Of a DNA stretch of 64,000 bases, positions 38,501-46,139 are shown one piece after another. Made by a program: the position numbers and the translations under genes. The stretch is from Calothrix anomala FACHB-343 (GTDB lineage Bacteria; Cyanobacteriota; Cyanobacteriia; Cyanobacteriales; Nostocaceae), in contig NZ_JACJQG010000018.1 in assembly GCF_014696435.1 (NCBI RefSeq), positions 1 to 64,000 of the forward strand. Reading direction: 5' to 3'. How positions within the stretch are numbered: position 1 is the stretch's first letter; every line of letters starts with the position of its first letter. The notes under the pieces are model-generated. The model did not search any database. It was given only the letters and a program-made list of their open reading frames with translations, and had not been told where the DNA came from.

Positions 38501-38553
38501 TGTAATACCACGGATAGTAAACTCCTAATTCCAGGTAAGGCTTGTAATTCCAA
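35536..38553 (-). CDS. putA: Bifunctional proline dehydrogenase / glutamate semialdehyde dehydrogenase
   Basis: 1005 residues. The N-terminal part (about 100-470) is a FAD proline dehydrogenase barrel (VSVKLTAFYSQFDPLD, LRDSEQDARDVI, YCPYGDLLPGMAYLIRRLLE). The C-terminal half (about 510-1000) is an aldehyde dehydrogenase with VISPWNFPLAI, FTGSQEVG, EMGGKNGIIV and the catalytic cysteine in GYSGQKCSACSRV. The protein oxidises proline to P5C and then to glutamate. No DNA-binding RHH domain is at the N-terminus, so it is not a PutA regulator. It is monocistronic; the length is normal. Confidence 0.93.
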   Translation of the reverse strand: MELQALPGIRSLLSVVLQVQTSTYEAKTQEIAKQLLEVTQENRSFFASLRDQMRWDDKLLAWAMSNPGLRVQLFRFIDTLPALRSKPEIAAHLQEYLGDESVELPAALKGMLNFANPDSMPGQVAATTVATAVETLAHKYIAGENITQVIKTVERLRKDKMAFTIDLLGEAVITETEAKSYLERYSELITQLVAAAQNWKTIPAIDEADGEQLAKVQVSVKLTAFYSQFDPLDAEGSEARVSDRIRTLLRHAKELGAAVHFDMEQYAYKDITLHILKNLLMEEEFRQRTDIGITIQAYLRDSEQDARDVIAWLKQRGYPLTIRLVKGAYWDQETIKAAQKHWPQPVYNDKAASDANFEAITQLLLENHQYVYAAIGSHNVRSQARAIAIAESLKVPRRCFEMQVLYGMGDKLAKALVDKGYRVRVYCPYGDLLPGMAYLIRRLLENTANSSFLRQNLENRPVEELIAPPAAKLSPQNPKEDGAGFVGAADTDYAEEEARRKSAAAFATVHQQLGKTYLPLINGEYTNTSIFIDSLNPSNFSQVIGKVGLISIEQAEQAMKAAKAAFPAWRKTPAKQRADILRKAGDLMSQRRAELSAWIVLEVGKPVKEADAEVSEAIDFCKYYADEMERLDKGVNYDVSGETNRYLYQPRGIAVVISPWNFPLAIACGMTVAALVAGNCTLLKPAETSSVITAKLTEILVEAGIPQGVYQYVPGKGSQVGAYLVNHPDTHVIAFTGSQEVGCRIYAEASILKPGQKHMKRVIAEMGGKNGIIVDESADLDQAVVGVVQSAFGYSGQKCSACSRVIVLESIYDSFVERLVEATKSLNIGETELPGTQIGPVIDANARDRIREYIEKGKSEAKLALELPAPAQGYFIGPVIFSEVPPNGIIAQQEIFGPVLAVIRVKNFEEALAVANGTNYALTGGLYSRTPSHIQQAQQEFEVGNLYINRTITGAIVARQPFGGFNLSGVGSKAGGPDYLLQFLEPRTITENIQRQGFAPIEGAE

Positions 38554-38687
38554 GCCTCTGTATTCTATTTTGACTCTTAGATTTTGTACTCACCATATTT
38601 CCAGAGTGTAAAATTTACTTCCAGAATCGGCAAACAGATATGCTACCCAATCGTGGTAGAAATTGGGGAGAGTTAGAGAAAAATTAC

Positions 38688-39527
38688 ATGACTAACAATC
38701 AGCAAGTGGATCTACCGTATTTTGATCAATTATTTGCGGACTTTGCCAAGGGAAATACGGAAGCGATCAAAGCTTTTGGTTTGCACGTACACTGGGGTTA
38801 TTGGGCGAATCCTGCATTAGCAAATGGTTCAGTTGATGACTTTGCTACCGCCGCAGAAAATTTAACCAGAAGAGTCTGCGATGCTGGTGGTGCTGCGCAT
38901 GGACAAAGTATTTTAGATTGTGGTTGTGGCTTTGGGGGGACTATTGCCAGTTTAAGCGATCGCTTTCATCATTTACAGCTAACTGGTGTAAATATTGACA
39001 ACCGCCAACTCGAACGGGCAAGAGATCAAGTTAAACCTCGCAACCACAACCAGATAAAATTTGTCCAAGGAGATGCTTGTCAGCTAAGTTTTGCCGATAA
39101 TTCCTTTGATTTAGTCTTAGCTGTTGAATGTATCTTTCATTTTCCCAGCCGGGAGCGTTTTTTCCAGGAAGCGTGGCGAGTTCTCAAACCAGGCGGAAAA
39201 CTCGCTATATGTGACTTTGTCCCCCAAGACTTTGTCAGTCCCCTAATGAAGATTGGCGGAACATTGCTGCGCCCAGTAATTGGTAATACTTACGGACAAG
39301 TTGATAGTACTTTTACCCTTTCTGCTTACCGTCAACTAGCGAAAAATACAGGCTTTAAATCACTCATTGAAGAAGACATCACCGCCAATACTATACCTAC
39401 ATATCCATTGCTAAGACGACTGCAAACGGAAACAGGAAATCCAGAATCAGCAAATTCTACCTTTGTGACTGAAATCATTAGTCGCTTAGGAATACTGCGT
39501 TATTTGATTCTGTCTTTTCAAAAGTAA
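38688..39527 (+). CDS. Class I SAM-dependent methyltransferase
   Basis: About 279 residues from ATG 38688. Motif I is ILDCGCGFGGT and the post-I region is GVNIDNRQLERARDQ; motif II follows at SFDLVLAVECIFHF and motif III at VLKPGGKLAICDF. The LHVHWGYWANP N-terminal stretch and length suggest the family that methylates small molecules, lipids or phycocyanin-like substrates (UbiE/gamma-tocopherol-like fold). Substrate unknown. It is divergent from putA, with an upstream start at 38640 possible. Confidence 0.8.
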   Translation: MTNNQQVDLPYFDQLFADFAKGNTEAIKAFGLHVHWGYWANPALANGSVDDFATAAENLTRRVCDAGGAAHGQSILDCGCGFGGTIASLSDRFHHLQLTGVNIDNRQLERARDQVKPRNHNQIKFVQGDACQLSFADNSFDLVLAVECIFHFPSRERFFQEAWRVLKPGGKLAICDFVPQDFVSPLMKIGGTLLRPVIGNTYGQVDSTFTLSAYRQLAKNTGFKSLIEEDITANTIPTYPLLRRLQTETGNPESANSTFVTEIISRLGILRYLILSFQK

Positions 39528-39677
39528 AAAATACTAAGAGAAAATAACAATTCAAAATTCAAAATTCAAAGATATGGTGGGCAATACCCACCATACAAAT
39601 ACTAAATCATTTGTGAAATTTACCAACTCTCAGTTTTTTCTCTTATCCTTGGCGTTCTTGGCGGTTCATTAAAAAAA
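39528..39677. repeat. Repeat-filled spacer
   Basis: Contains AATTCAAA units and a perfect hairpin, ATGGTGGGCA with ATACCCACCAT (39573-39593). No gene. Confidence 0.55.
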
Positions 39678-39779
39678 TACAGCAGATTTCAGGTAAATGC
39701 GCGCTTCGGGGCATGGCAGTGCCAGTGCCCCTACAATCAACGATATAATCTGTACTTCACCAACTAGTAATCTGCTGTA
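39678..39779. repeat. MITE-like element, family TACAGCA
   Basis: About 102 bp; ends TACAGCAGATTTCAGG and TAATCTGCTGTA. Lacks a short GAGGTA block near the left end that is present in the copies at 18643 and 23827. Confidence 0.75.
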
Positions 39780-39806
39780 TTTTCACAACTCAGATAGGAT
39801 TGCTAT

Positions 39807-40493
39807 ATGCACCAAGAAACCTTACACAATATTTTATTATCTCGCTGGCAAGAAACAATTAAACATTTACCATTTAATCAAATAGCTGCTAATAAAATAT
39901 TTAATGACATCATCACAGCCTATTCTACTCCTGAACGTTACTATCATAAACTTGAACATCTTCTGCATATTTTCATTACTATTGATAATTTAAAAACCTA
40001 TGTTAAAGACAGACAATCTGTAGAATTTGCTGCTTGGTTTCACGATATAATTTATGACACTCAGGCTAAAGATAATGAAGAAAAAAGTGCAGAATATGCA
40101 GGTGAATTATTGCCTATTTTGGGAATAACAAATAATAATATTGACCAAATAAAACATCTCATTCTCAATACCAAACACCATCAAGCGGCGACGGATGATG
40201 TTGATAGCCAAGTCTTACTCGATGCAGATTTAGCAATATTAGCTGCTGACCCCATGCAGTATCAAGAATACGCCACAGCCATCCGCCAAGAATATGCATG
40301 GGTTCCCGAAGCTGAGTATATTGTAGGTCGTCAACAAGTTTTAGAGAAATTTTTGCAGCGCGATCGCATTTATTTTACCTCCTTGATGTACGCAACCGGC
40401 GAAGAAATTGCCCGCAGGAATCTTCGGCAGGAAATTGAGTATCTTCGGGACAAAGGAGACAATTGTACAGACGCGATTCATCGCGTCTCTTAG
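39807..40493 (+). CDS. HD-superfamily metal-dependent hydrolase
   Basis: 228 residues. Metal-binding HD motif WFHDIIYD, an upstream histidine in YYHKLEHLL and a downstream histidine in NTKHHQA fit the COG4339 family of predicted phosphohydrolases. The last ten or so residues (DNCTDAIHRVS) and the TAG stop are encoded by the palindromic repeat at 40460-40490, so the natural C-terminus was changed by that repeat. The stop is base-to-base adjacent to the convergent rluD-type gene stop at 40494. Confidence 0.8.
   Translation: MHQETLHNILLSRWQETIKHLPFNQIAANKIFNDIITAYSTPERYYHKLEHLLHIFITIDNLKTYVKDRQSVEFAAWFHDIIYDTQAKDNEEKSAEYAGELLPILGITNNNIDQIKHLILNTKHHQAATDDVDSQVLLDADLAILAADPMQYQEYATAIRQEYAWVPEAEYIVGRQQVLEKFLQRDRIYFTSLMYATGEEIARRNLRQEIEYLRDKGDNCTDAIHRVS
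40460..40490. repeat. Palindromic repeat forming the 3' end of the HD gene
   Basis: CAATTGTACAGACGCGATTC followed by ATCGCGTCTCT; the same sequence occurs at 41723-41753 and 60594-60625. It lies inside the reading frame of the HD protein. Confidence 0.8.
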
Positions 40494-41438
40494 TTAATCA
40501 TTAACCACTGACACCGCCGAACGTCTGCGCAAAACTTCCAGCAGCTTTAAAAATGTTGGCGGTGGGGGTGCTGTAACTTCAATCAGGTTTCCTGAGATGG
40601 GATGCTGTAACTTGAGTTTCCAAGCATGTAAAGCTTGTCCTGGTAAATTTACGCCCACGGAACGACCAGAACCATAAACAGAATCGCCTACTATGGGGTG
40701 TCCTATCTTAGCGCTGTGGACGCGGATTTGATGGGTGCGTCCGGTTTCGAGTTGGAAGTGAATTAAGGTGTAATTTCCCAATCTTTCTTTTATTTGCCAA
40801 TGGGTTACAGCATTACGTCCGCCTTCTTCAATGGGAACTACAGCCATTTTTTTGCGGTCTTGGCGGTGACGACCGATGGGTAAATCTATTGTACCGCTTT
40901 CGGTTTTTGGCGCACCGTAAACTACGCCTAAATATTCCCGCCTTGCTGTTTTGGCTTGGAGTTGGGCTTGCAAATGTTGATAGGCGATATCTGTTTTGGC
41001 GATCGCGATCGCGCCTGTTGTATCCTTGTCTAAACGATGGACAATTCCCGGACGCTGTACGCCCCCAATTCCAGGGAGGTTGGGACAATGGGCTAATAAA
41101 GCATTCACTAAGGTACCATCAGGATGACCGGGCGCAGGATGAACAACTAAACCTGCGGGTTTGTTGAGAATGATAATTTGGTCATCTTCATAGAGAATAT
41201 CTAAAGCAATAGCTTCTGCTTGCAGTTCTAGCGGTTGGGCTTCGGGAATTTCTAAATAAATGCGATCGCCTACTTTTACATTGATTTTTTTGGACGTACA
41301 AACTGTACCATTAAGTTGGACGTTACCTTGCTCAATTAACTGTTGAATCCGGGAACGTGATAAATCAGGTAATTCTTGCGTAAGGTAGCGATCGAGGCGT
41401 TCGCTGTTGGCTTGAACTTGTAAATTAAATTCGCTCAC
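40494..41438 (-). CDS. RluD-type RNA pseudouridine synthase
   Basis: 314 residues: an N-terminal S4 RNA-binding domain (about 10-65, LDRYLTQELPDLSRSRIQQL) and the catalytic domain with Asp137 in RPGIVHRLDKDTTG. It isomerises uridines in 23S rRNA, by analogy with RluD at the helix 69 loop; the exact positions are inferred. Convergent to the HD gene with no gap. Confidence 0.9.
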   Translation of the reverse strand: MSEFNLQVQANSERLDRYLTQELPDLSRSRIQQLIEQGNVQLNGTVCTSKKINVKVGDRIYLEIPEAQPLELQAEAIALDILYEDDQIIILNKPAGLVVHPAPGHPDGTLVNALLAHCPNLPGIGGVQRPGIVHRLDKDTTGAIAIAKTDIAYQHLQAQLQAKTARREYLGVVYGAPKTESGTIDLPIGRHRQDRKKMAVVPIEEGGRNAVTHWQIKERLGNYTLIHFQLETGRTHQIRVHSAKIGHPIVGDSVYGSGRSVGVNLPGQALHAWKLKLQHPISGNLIEVTAPPPPTFLKLLEVLRRRSAVSVVND

Positions 41439-41722
41439 AATCTATCTAAATTAATTCCCCTGTCTTCAACTACTGCTAGTCAAGTTTTGGCTATTTAATT
41501 TTAACAAACCACCGCTTTTGTGCAGCCCTTGATTATAACCTAGAAATTATATTTAACCATGAGGTGCTTCACCCATCATTTAGATATTAGTAATTTATCT
41601 ATAATTTCTAGGTCTAAATTTTATTGCCCTGCTCCTGTCATTTTTTCATTCATACTGAAGCTTTAGAATCTATGTAGGCTGCTACTACGAAGCGTAACCC
41701 ACCATTCCACCACTGACAACTG

Positions 41723-41812
41723 ACAATTGTACAGACGCGATTCATCGCGTCTCTTATATCAAAATTCATCGCGTCTCCTATATCAAAATTCATCGCGTCT
41801 CTTATATCAAAA
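41723..41812. repeat. Palindromic repeat with three tandem 24-bp units
   Basis: Starts as the GTACAGACGCGATTC repeat and then expands into three 24-bp units of TTCATCGCGTCTC plus TATATCAAAA (41741-41764, 41765-41788, 41789-41812), differing at one base. Looks like local slippage of the repeat's right half. Confidence 0.85.
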
Positions 41813-42104
41813 ATGATAAATTACTGCACATTTTTGCTGAGTCCGATAGCAATGATTAAATAAATTTTTTTTCATAATTCCGAGATTGACTTATCATAAA
41901 TTTCATATATTTTCTTTCCCACTGCCTAAGTTTTGCAGTAACCTAGTTTTTATTGAGCAAATTAATTAATATCTACCATTTAGCTGAAAAATTCTATATT
42001 TCAGCTACTTACTATGTAAATATCCTTTAATCTCTAAAATTAGCCTATGGATCGATGAAACTAAAAAACGTTGCTTGTAGGCGCTACTAAAATTAATTTC
42101 TTGT

Positions 42105-42196
42105 TGACTGTTGACTGTTGTACGGGCGGGTTTACAAATATATTCTATTGTTAACGGGAATCTCGGTTAACCCGCCCCTACAGACTGTTAACGACT
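42105..42196. repeat. Third copy of the GGGCGGGTT repeat
   Basis: Similar to 1070-1165 in the same orientation (TTGACTGTTGTACGGGCGGG, CGGTTAACCCGCCCCTAC), shorter than the long pair and with several substitutions. Confidence 0.75.
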
Positions 42197-42930
42197 TGAA
42201 TGGGATAATTTATTTTTTAGAGTTCCCTTGTTCAGTCAATGTAAAGTTTAAATTCGTGGTAATTTATTGTAAAAGTAATAATTTTATCCCAGAATACAGA
42301 GAAAATCTCCACAATCTCCCCCTGGGATCGAATCATTACGACTTACGAAAATGGCTCTGTAAATCAAGGCGAAGGTTGTCAAAAGTCCACAGGGAACTAG
42401 GGAATATCGACAGCCTCAACTATAAATTCCCAGACTCTTACGTAAGCCGGATCAGCAATTGGTTCTTCACTTAGTTACAATAAATACGGTGAGTTTAAAA
42501 GGAGTTAGAGCCAAGGCTAAATTAGCTGCAATCTCAAAGCGTCAAAACCCCTAGCAGTAGCGCTGTCATCGGTTTTAGCCTGAAGGCGGTACTCTACCTG
42601 TAAAGGCTGGTGTAAGGGCGATATTAAGCTAGATTAGCCAAAGATACAGAATGTAAAGCTGATTTTTGGAATACTATTTCCTAGCAAGAAGTATAGCCAT
42701 TTTGCTACTGAGCGATCGCATGGCTGTTTTACTTCAGCACGAGTGCAGCCTAATGCACTATAGTGTGACAGGGAGTGGGGAGTTGGAGATTGGGCAAATT
42801 GCCTACACTCATGCAATAGTCAAGCGCTATGTTTAATTGAAGGCGCTTGTGACTTTATCCCTGGAATGCTGAGAAAGGGTTTCCACAAAATTCAACTGCA
42901 AATATTGCTTTTATATTAGAGCCGTTCCCA

Positions 42931-44028
42931 ATGAAGACACTTCCTATTAGTAGATATCGGTTTTTTCAAAAGATTCAGCCCCTATCGCTTTTAAAGAAAA
43001 TCACTAATAAGTCTGTTAGCGGATGCTTACAAGTATTTACTCAATCAGGTTCTTGGTCAATATATATAGATGAAGGTAAACTCATATATGCTTCTTACTC
43101 CGAAAAAATGTTTGAGCCGCTTTATCGGAATTTGCAGCGTTTAAGTAAACAAATTCCGACGATTCCCCCAAAAATTAACGAGCAGTTACGCGCCATATTT
43201 GAAACGGGAATTGACAACCAAGCCATACCAAATCCAGATTATTTAGCTATTTGTTGGTTAGTCAATCAAAAATATATTACTCCCACCCATGCGGGAATTT
43301 TGATTGAACAATTAGCCAGAGAATTTTTAGAAGCATTTTTACAACTAGAAGAAGGTAGTTACGAATTTATTCCCGAAAGTTTTTTAGACGATTTACCCAA
43401 ATTCTGTCATTTAAATGTGCGCTTACTAGTAGAACATAGTCAAACATATCGGGGAGATTCTGTAGGGCGCGTCACATCATCACCTCATCACTCCAAACCA
43501 GGGGCATTTACCAACCCAAAACCATCCCAACCTGGGGTAAAAGTACCATCATCACTGAACTACCCGACGACTCAGTTAGCAGAAAGACCGCACTATATGC
43601 CCAATTATAACCACAATCGCGGTCATAGTTTGGAACAAGTTTCTCCTCCAATTAACGACACAAAAACATACACGATTTTTTGCATTGATGATAGCCCCAG
43701 TGTATTGAATATCATCAAGAACTTTTTGGACGAGCAAATGTTTTCTGTTGTTGGTGTCACCGATTCCTTAAAAGCTTTAATGGAAATTCTCCGCACCAAA
43801 CCCGACTTAATTTTATTAGACATTACCATGCCTAATTTAGATGGATATGAGTTATGTTCGCTATTGCGAAAACATTCACAATTTAAGAATACACCTGTAA
43901 TCATGGTGACGGGAAAAACCGGGTTAATTGATAGAGCCAAAGCCAAAATGGTGAAAGCCTCAGGTTATTTAACCAAACCTTTTACCCAAGGTGATTTACT
44001 CAAAACCATTTTTCACCACATGGTGTAA
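42931..44028 (+). CDS. PatA-like response regulator (PATAN + receiver)
   Basis: 365 residues. The N-terminal PATAN/DUF4388 part (about 25-180) begins LLKKITNKSVSGCLQVFTQS. A proline/serine-rich linker (about 185-235) follows. A receiver domain (about 245-365) has IFCIDDSPSVLN, phosphoacceptor D in DLILLDITMPNLDGYE and lysine in YLTKPFTQ. Proteins of this architecture (PatA, PixG-like, HmpA neighbourhood) act in heterocyst pattern, phototaxis or hormogonium signalling. Here only one further regulator follows, without CheW/CheA genes, so the pathway is unknown. Confidence 0.85.
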   Translation: MKTLPISRYRFFQKIQPLSLLKKITNKSVSGCLQVFTQSGSWSIYIDEGKLIYASYSEKMFEPLYRNLQRLSKQIPTIPPKINEQLRAIFETGIDNQAIPNPDYLAICWLVNQKYITPTHAGILIEQLAREFLEAFLQLEEGSYEFIPESFLDDLPKFCHLNVRLLVEHSQTYRGDSVGRVTSSPHHSKPGAFTNPKPSQPGVKVPSSLNYPTTQLAERPHYMPNYNHNRGHSLEQVSPPINDTKTYTIFCIDDSPSVLNIIKNFLDEQMFSVVGVTDSLKALMEILRTKPDLILLDITMPNLDGYELCSLLRKHSQFKNTPVIMVTGKTGLIDRAKAKMVKASGYLTKPFTQGDLLKTIFHHMV

Positions 44029-44112
44029 GTAAGTGGTGTAAGCAAGTGGTGTAATTTCTAAATCAGCAGTATAACGATACCAAGCCAATACATTTTTGTA
44101 GGGGGTTGAGGT

Positions 44113-44523
44113 TTGAGTATTACTTGGGCTGGGAAAATTTTGATTATCAAAGATTCTCTGCGAGAATGGCAAGTAATTAGTCATTATCTCGAAGATTGGG
44201 GATACAACATTATTAAAGCTTCTCATGCTCAAGAGGCTTTAGAAATAGCGTTAGAAGAAAAACCAGATGCGATCGTTACCGACGTAGTTAGTCCAGCAAA
44301 AAGCGGTTTTGAATTATGCCGCTTTTTGAAAATCCATTTAACTCATCAAAAAGTGCCAATAGTTGTCTGTAGCAATAAAAATCAGGCAATTGATAACTTA
44401 TGGGCGAGGAAACAAGGTGCCGATGTTTATTTAACTAAGCCTTTCACTCCTGAAGATTTACTGAGGGCAATTCAATCAGCAACCAGGTGGAATTATATTG
44501 TACCACGAATTGTTGCTCTTTAA
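44113..44523 (+). CDS. CheY-like response regulator
   Basis: 136 residues from TTG 44113. Receiver domain with phosphoacceptor D in DAIVTDVVSPAKSG and lysine in YLTKPFTPED. The first acidic pair is weakened (ILIIKDS instead of DD), which may alter metal binding or phosphorylation. Same strand as the PatA-like gene, 85 bp downstream, as in PixG-PixH type pairs. Confidence 0.78.
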   Translation: MSITWAGKILIIKDSLREWQVISHYLEDWGYNIIKASHAQEALEIALEEKPDAIVTDVVSPAKSGFELCRFLKIHLTHQKVPIVVCSNKNQAIDNLWARKQGADVYLTKPFTPEDLLRAIQSATRWNYIVPRIVAL

Positions 44524-44562
44524 CAATAGGGCATGGGGCATGGGGCATGGGGCAAGTCGTCA

Positions 44563-44607
44563 ACCGTCAACAGTCAACCGTCAACAGTCAACCGTCAACC
44601 GTCAACC
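44563..44607. repeat. Short tandem heptamer repeat (GTCAACC/GTCAACA)n
   Basis: About six alternating units of TCAACCG and TCAACAG. Its last unit provides the TGA stop of cobA (44602-44604). Confidence 0.9.
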
Positions 44608-45384
44608 ATGAGGACGACAACCAGATAAAATACTGTGCATGTTCACGACTGCGCCAATAACAGCGATCGCGGGGGCTTCAAATCCGGTGTTTTCGACTTG
44701 CTCGACTATGGTGCCGATTTTGCCAATTAATTCTTCTTGATCTGGGCGCGTACCCCAACGGACTAAACCTATTGGGGTGTCTAAACTCAAGCCTGCGGCG
44801 GTCAATTGCTCGACAATATAAGGTAAATTGTGAATTCCCATGTAAATCACAATGGTTTCGGAACCTTGAGCGATCGCACTCCAATTAATACTCGGTCTAT
44901 ACTTACCCGCTGACTCGTGACCAGTCACAAAAGTTACAGATGAACTATACAGCCGATGGGTTAAGGGTATCCCGGCATAGGCTGGGGCGGCGATACCCGA
45001 TGTAATTCCTGGCACAACTTCTACAGGAATGCCCGCTTCTACTAATTCTGCCATTTCTTCGCCACCGCGACCAAAAATAAACGGATCGCCACCTTTGAGG
45101 CGTACAACTATGGCGTGTTCCTGGGCTTTCTCAATTAGCAGCTTGGTTGTATCTTCTTGTAAAAGCGAATGTCTTCCCATCCGCTTACCCGCATTAATTT
45201 GTTCTGCTTGGGGGTTAATCATTGCCAGAATTGCGGGACTCACCAATGCATCATAAATTACCACATCGGCGCATTCCAGCAGACCTTTACCTTTGAGAGT
45301 CATTAATCCTGGATCTCCAGGCCCCGCACCTAACAAATATACTTTTCCCAAAAACTTATTCTCCTGCGTATCTGTAGCGTTCAT
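44602..45384 (-). CDS. cobA: Uroporphyrinogen-III C-methyltransferase
   Basis: 260 residues. Methylates uroporphyrinogen III to precorrin-2 on the route to siroheme and cobalamin, using SAM. Family motifs: VYLLGAGPGDPGLMTLKG at the N-terminus, VRLKGGDPFIFGRGGEE and VPGITSGIAAPAYAGIPLTH. Overlaps the upstream cbiX stop by 4 bp, so the two are co-translated. The stop codon falls in the heptamer repeat at 44563-44607, which may have replaced a few C-terminal residues. Confidence 0.93.
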   Translation of the reverse strand: MNATDTQENKFLGKVYLLGAGPGDPGLMTLKGKGLLECADVVIYDALVSPAILAMINPQAEQINAGKRMGRHSLLQEDTTKLLIEKAQEHAIVVRLKGGDPFIFGRGGEEMAELVEAGIPVEVVPGITSGIAAPAYAGIPLTHRLYSSSVTFVTGHESAGKYRPSINWSAIAQGSETIVIYMGIHNLPYIVEQLTAAGLSLDTPIGLVRWGTRPDQEELIGKIGTIVEQVENTGFEAPAIAVIGAVVNMHSILSGCRPHG

Positions 45385-46097
45385 GTATTTATAGAATCCC
45401 AGATTAACTGGGCTAATTCTTGTGTATTGGCACCCAAGGGCGGTGCTAAATAAAAATTTACAAGGGGAAATTGTAATTTTAACTGGTCTATGGATTGGGC
45501 GATCGCATCGGTGATGCTACCAGGGAATAAAAAGTATGGCAAAATTGCAATTTCTCTTTTACCAACAGCAATCAAATCTTTGACTTTTGCTTCTAAACTC
45601 GGAGCTATAGACCAATAAGCGACCATTGCGCCTAAATTTTCTGCCATTGCTTCTACTTGCGCTTGCGAGCTTGGGCGACGGCTACCATGTGCTAAAATAA
45701 TCCATGATGCTGTATTTTTTGGCGAAATTTGTTTGGCGAGTAAGCTTTTTAAATTGGGATGAGTGCCTATATATGGTTGTAAATCCACAATCATATTTTC
45801 ACCAAGGGCTTGTTGCGCTAAAGCTATTTCATCGGGAATATCTTTCATAGCATGTACTCCCGGCGCTAGAAATAAGGGTATCACCTGCAGGCGATCGCAC
45901 CCAGCAGCTAAAGCCGTGACAGCAAATTTTTTAATCTGCTGATGCAAAGGTTCCGGCTGCAATTCTAAACAAGCACTATCAAAGATACCTTCTTTTGCTT
46001 GCTCCCGGATCAACCCCAACAACTGCTGGACAGCAATTTCCGGACGGGGATCGCGACTTCCGTGAGATACCAGCAGATATGCACAAGACATGGGCAA
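45381..46097 (-). CDS. cbiX: Sirohydrochlorin chelatase (CbiX/SirB family)
   Basis: 238 residues, two CbiX repeats: first LLVSHGSRDPRPEIAVQQLL with the metal-binding histidine in SHGSRD, second WIILAHGSRRPSSQAQVEAM. Inserts Co2+ or Fe2+ into sirohydrochlorin. First gene of the overlapping cbiX-cobA pair. TnpB element 2 lies about 43 bp upstream of its start, so its promoter may be affected. Confidence 0.88.
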   Translation of the reverse strand: MPMSCAYLLVSHGSRDPRPEIAVQQLLGLIREQAKEGIFDSACLELQPEPLHQQIKKFAVTALAAGCDRLQVIPLFLAPGVHAMKDIPDEIALAQQALGENMIVDLQPYIGTHPNLKSLLAKQISPKNTASWIILAHGSRRPSSQAQVEAMAENLGAMVAYWSIAPSLEAKVKDLIAVGKREIAILPYFLFPGSITDAIAQSIDQLKLQFPLVNFYLAPPLGANTQELAQLIWDSINT

Positions 46098-46139
46098 GGG
46101 TTGAGGGTTTAACAGTTATCTTTAATATGTTACTTAATA

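Larger units (their letters stand above)
41439..42930. other. Long non-coding stretch upstream of the PatA-like gene
   Basis: About 1.5 kb without a convincing gene; the reading frame at 42118-42474 overlaps a repeat and lacks coding character. It contains the tandem and inverted repeats listed separately. From 42300 to 42920 the sequence is unique-looking and GC-mixed, with possible hairpins; the section 42840-42930 directly precedes the PatA-like start. An unannotated small RNA or long 5' leader is possible but nothing recognisable was identified. Confidence 0.45.

Noticed and set aside
41723-41812. CRISPR array
   Set aside because: The 24-bp units are contiguous, with no spacers and no cas genes near.
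42118-42474. Reading frame of 118 codons in the gene-free stretch
   Set aside because: It starts inside the GGGCGGGTT repeat and its composition is not protein-like; treated as chance.
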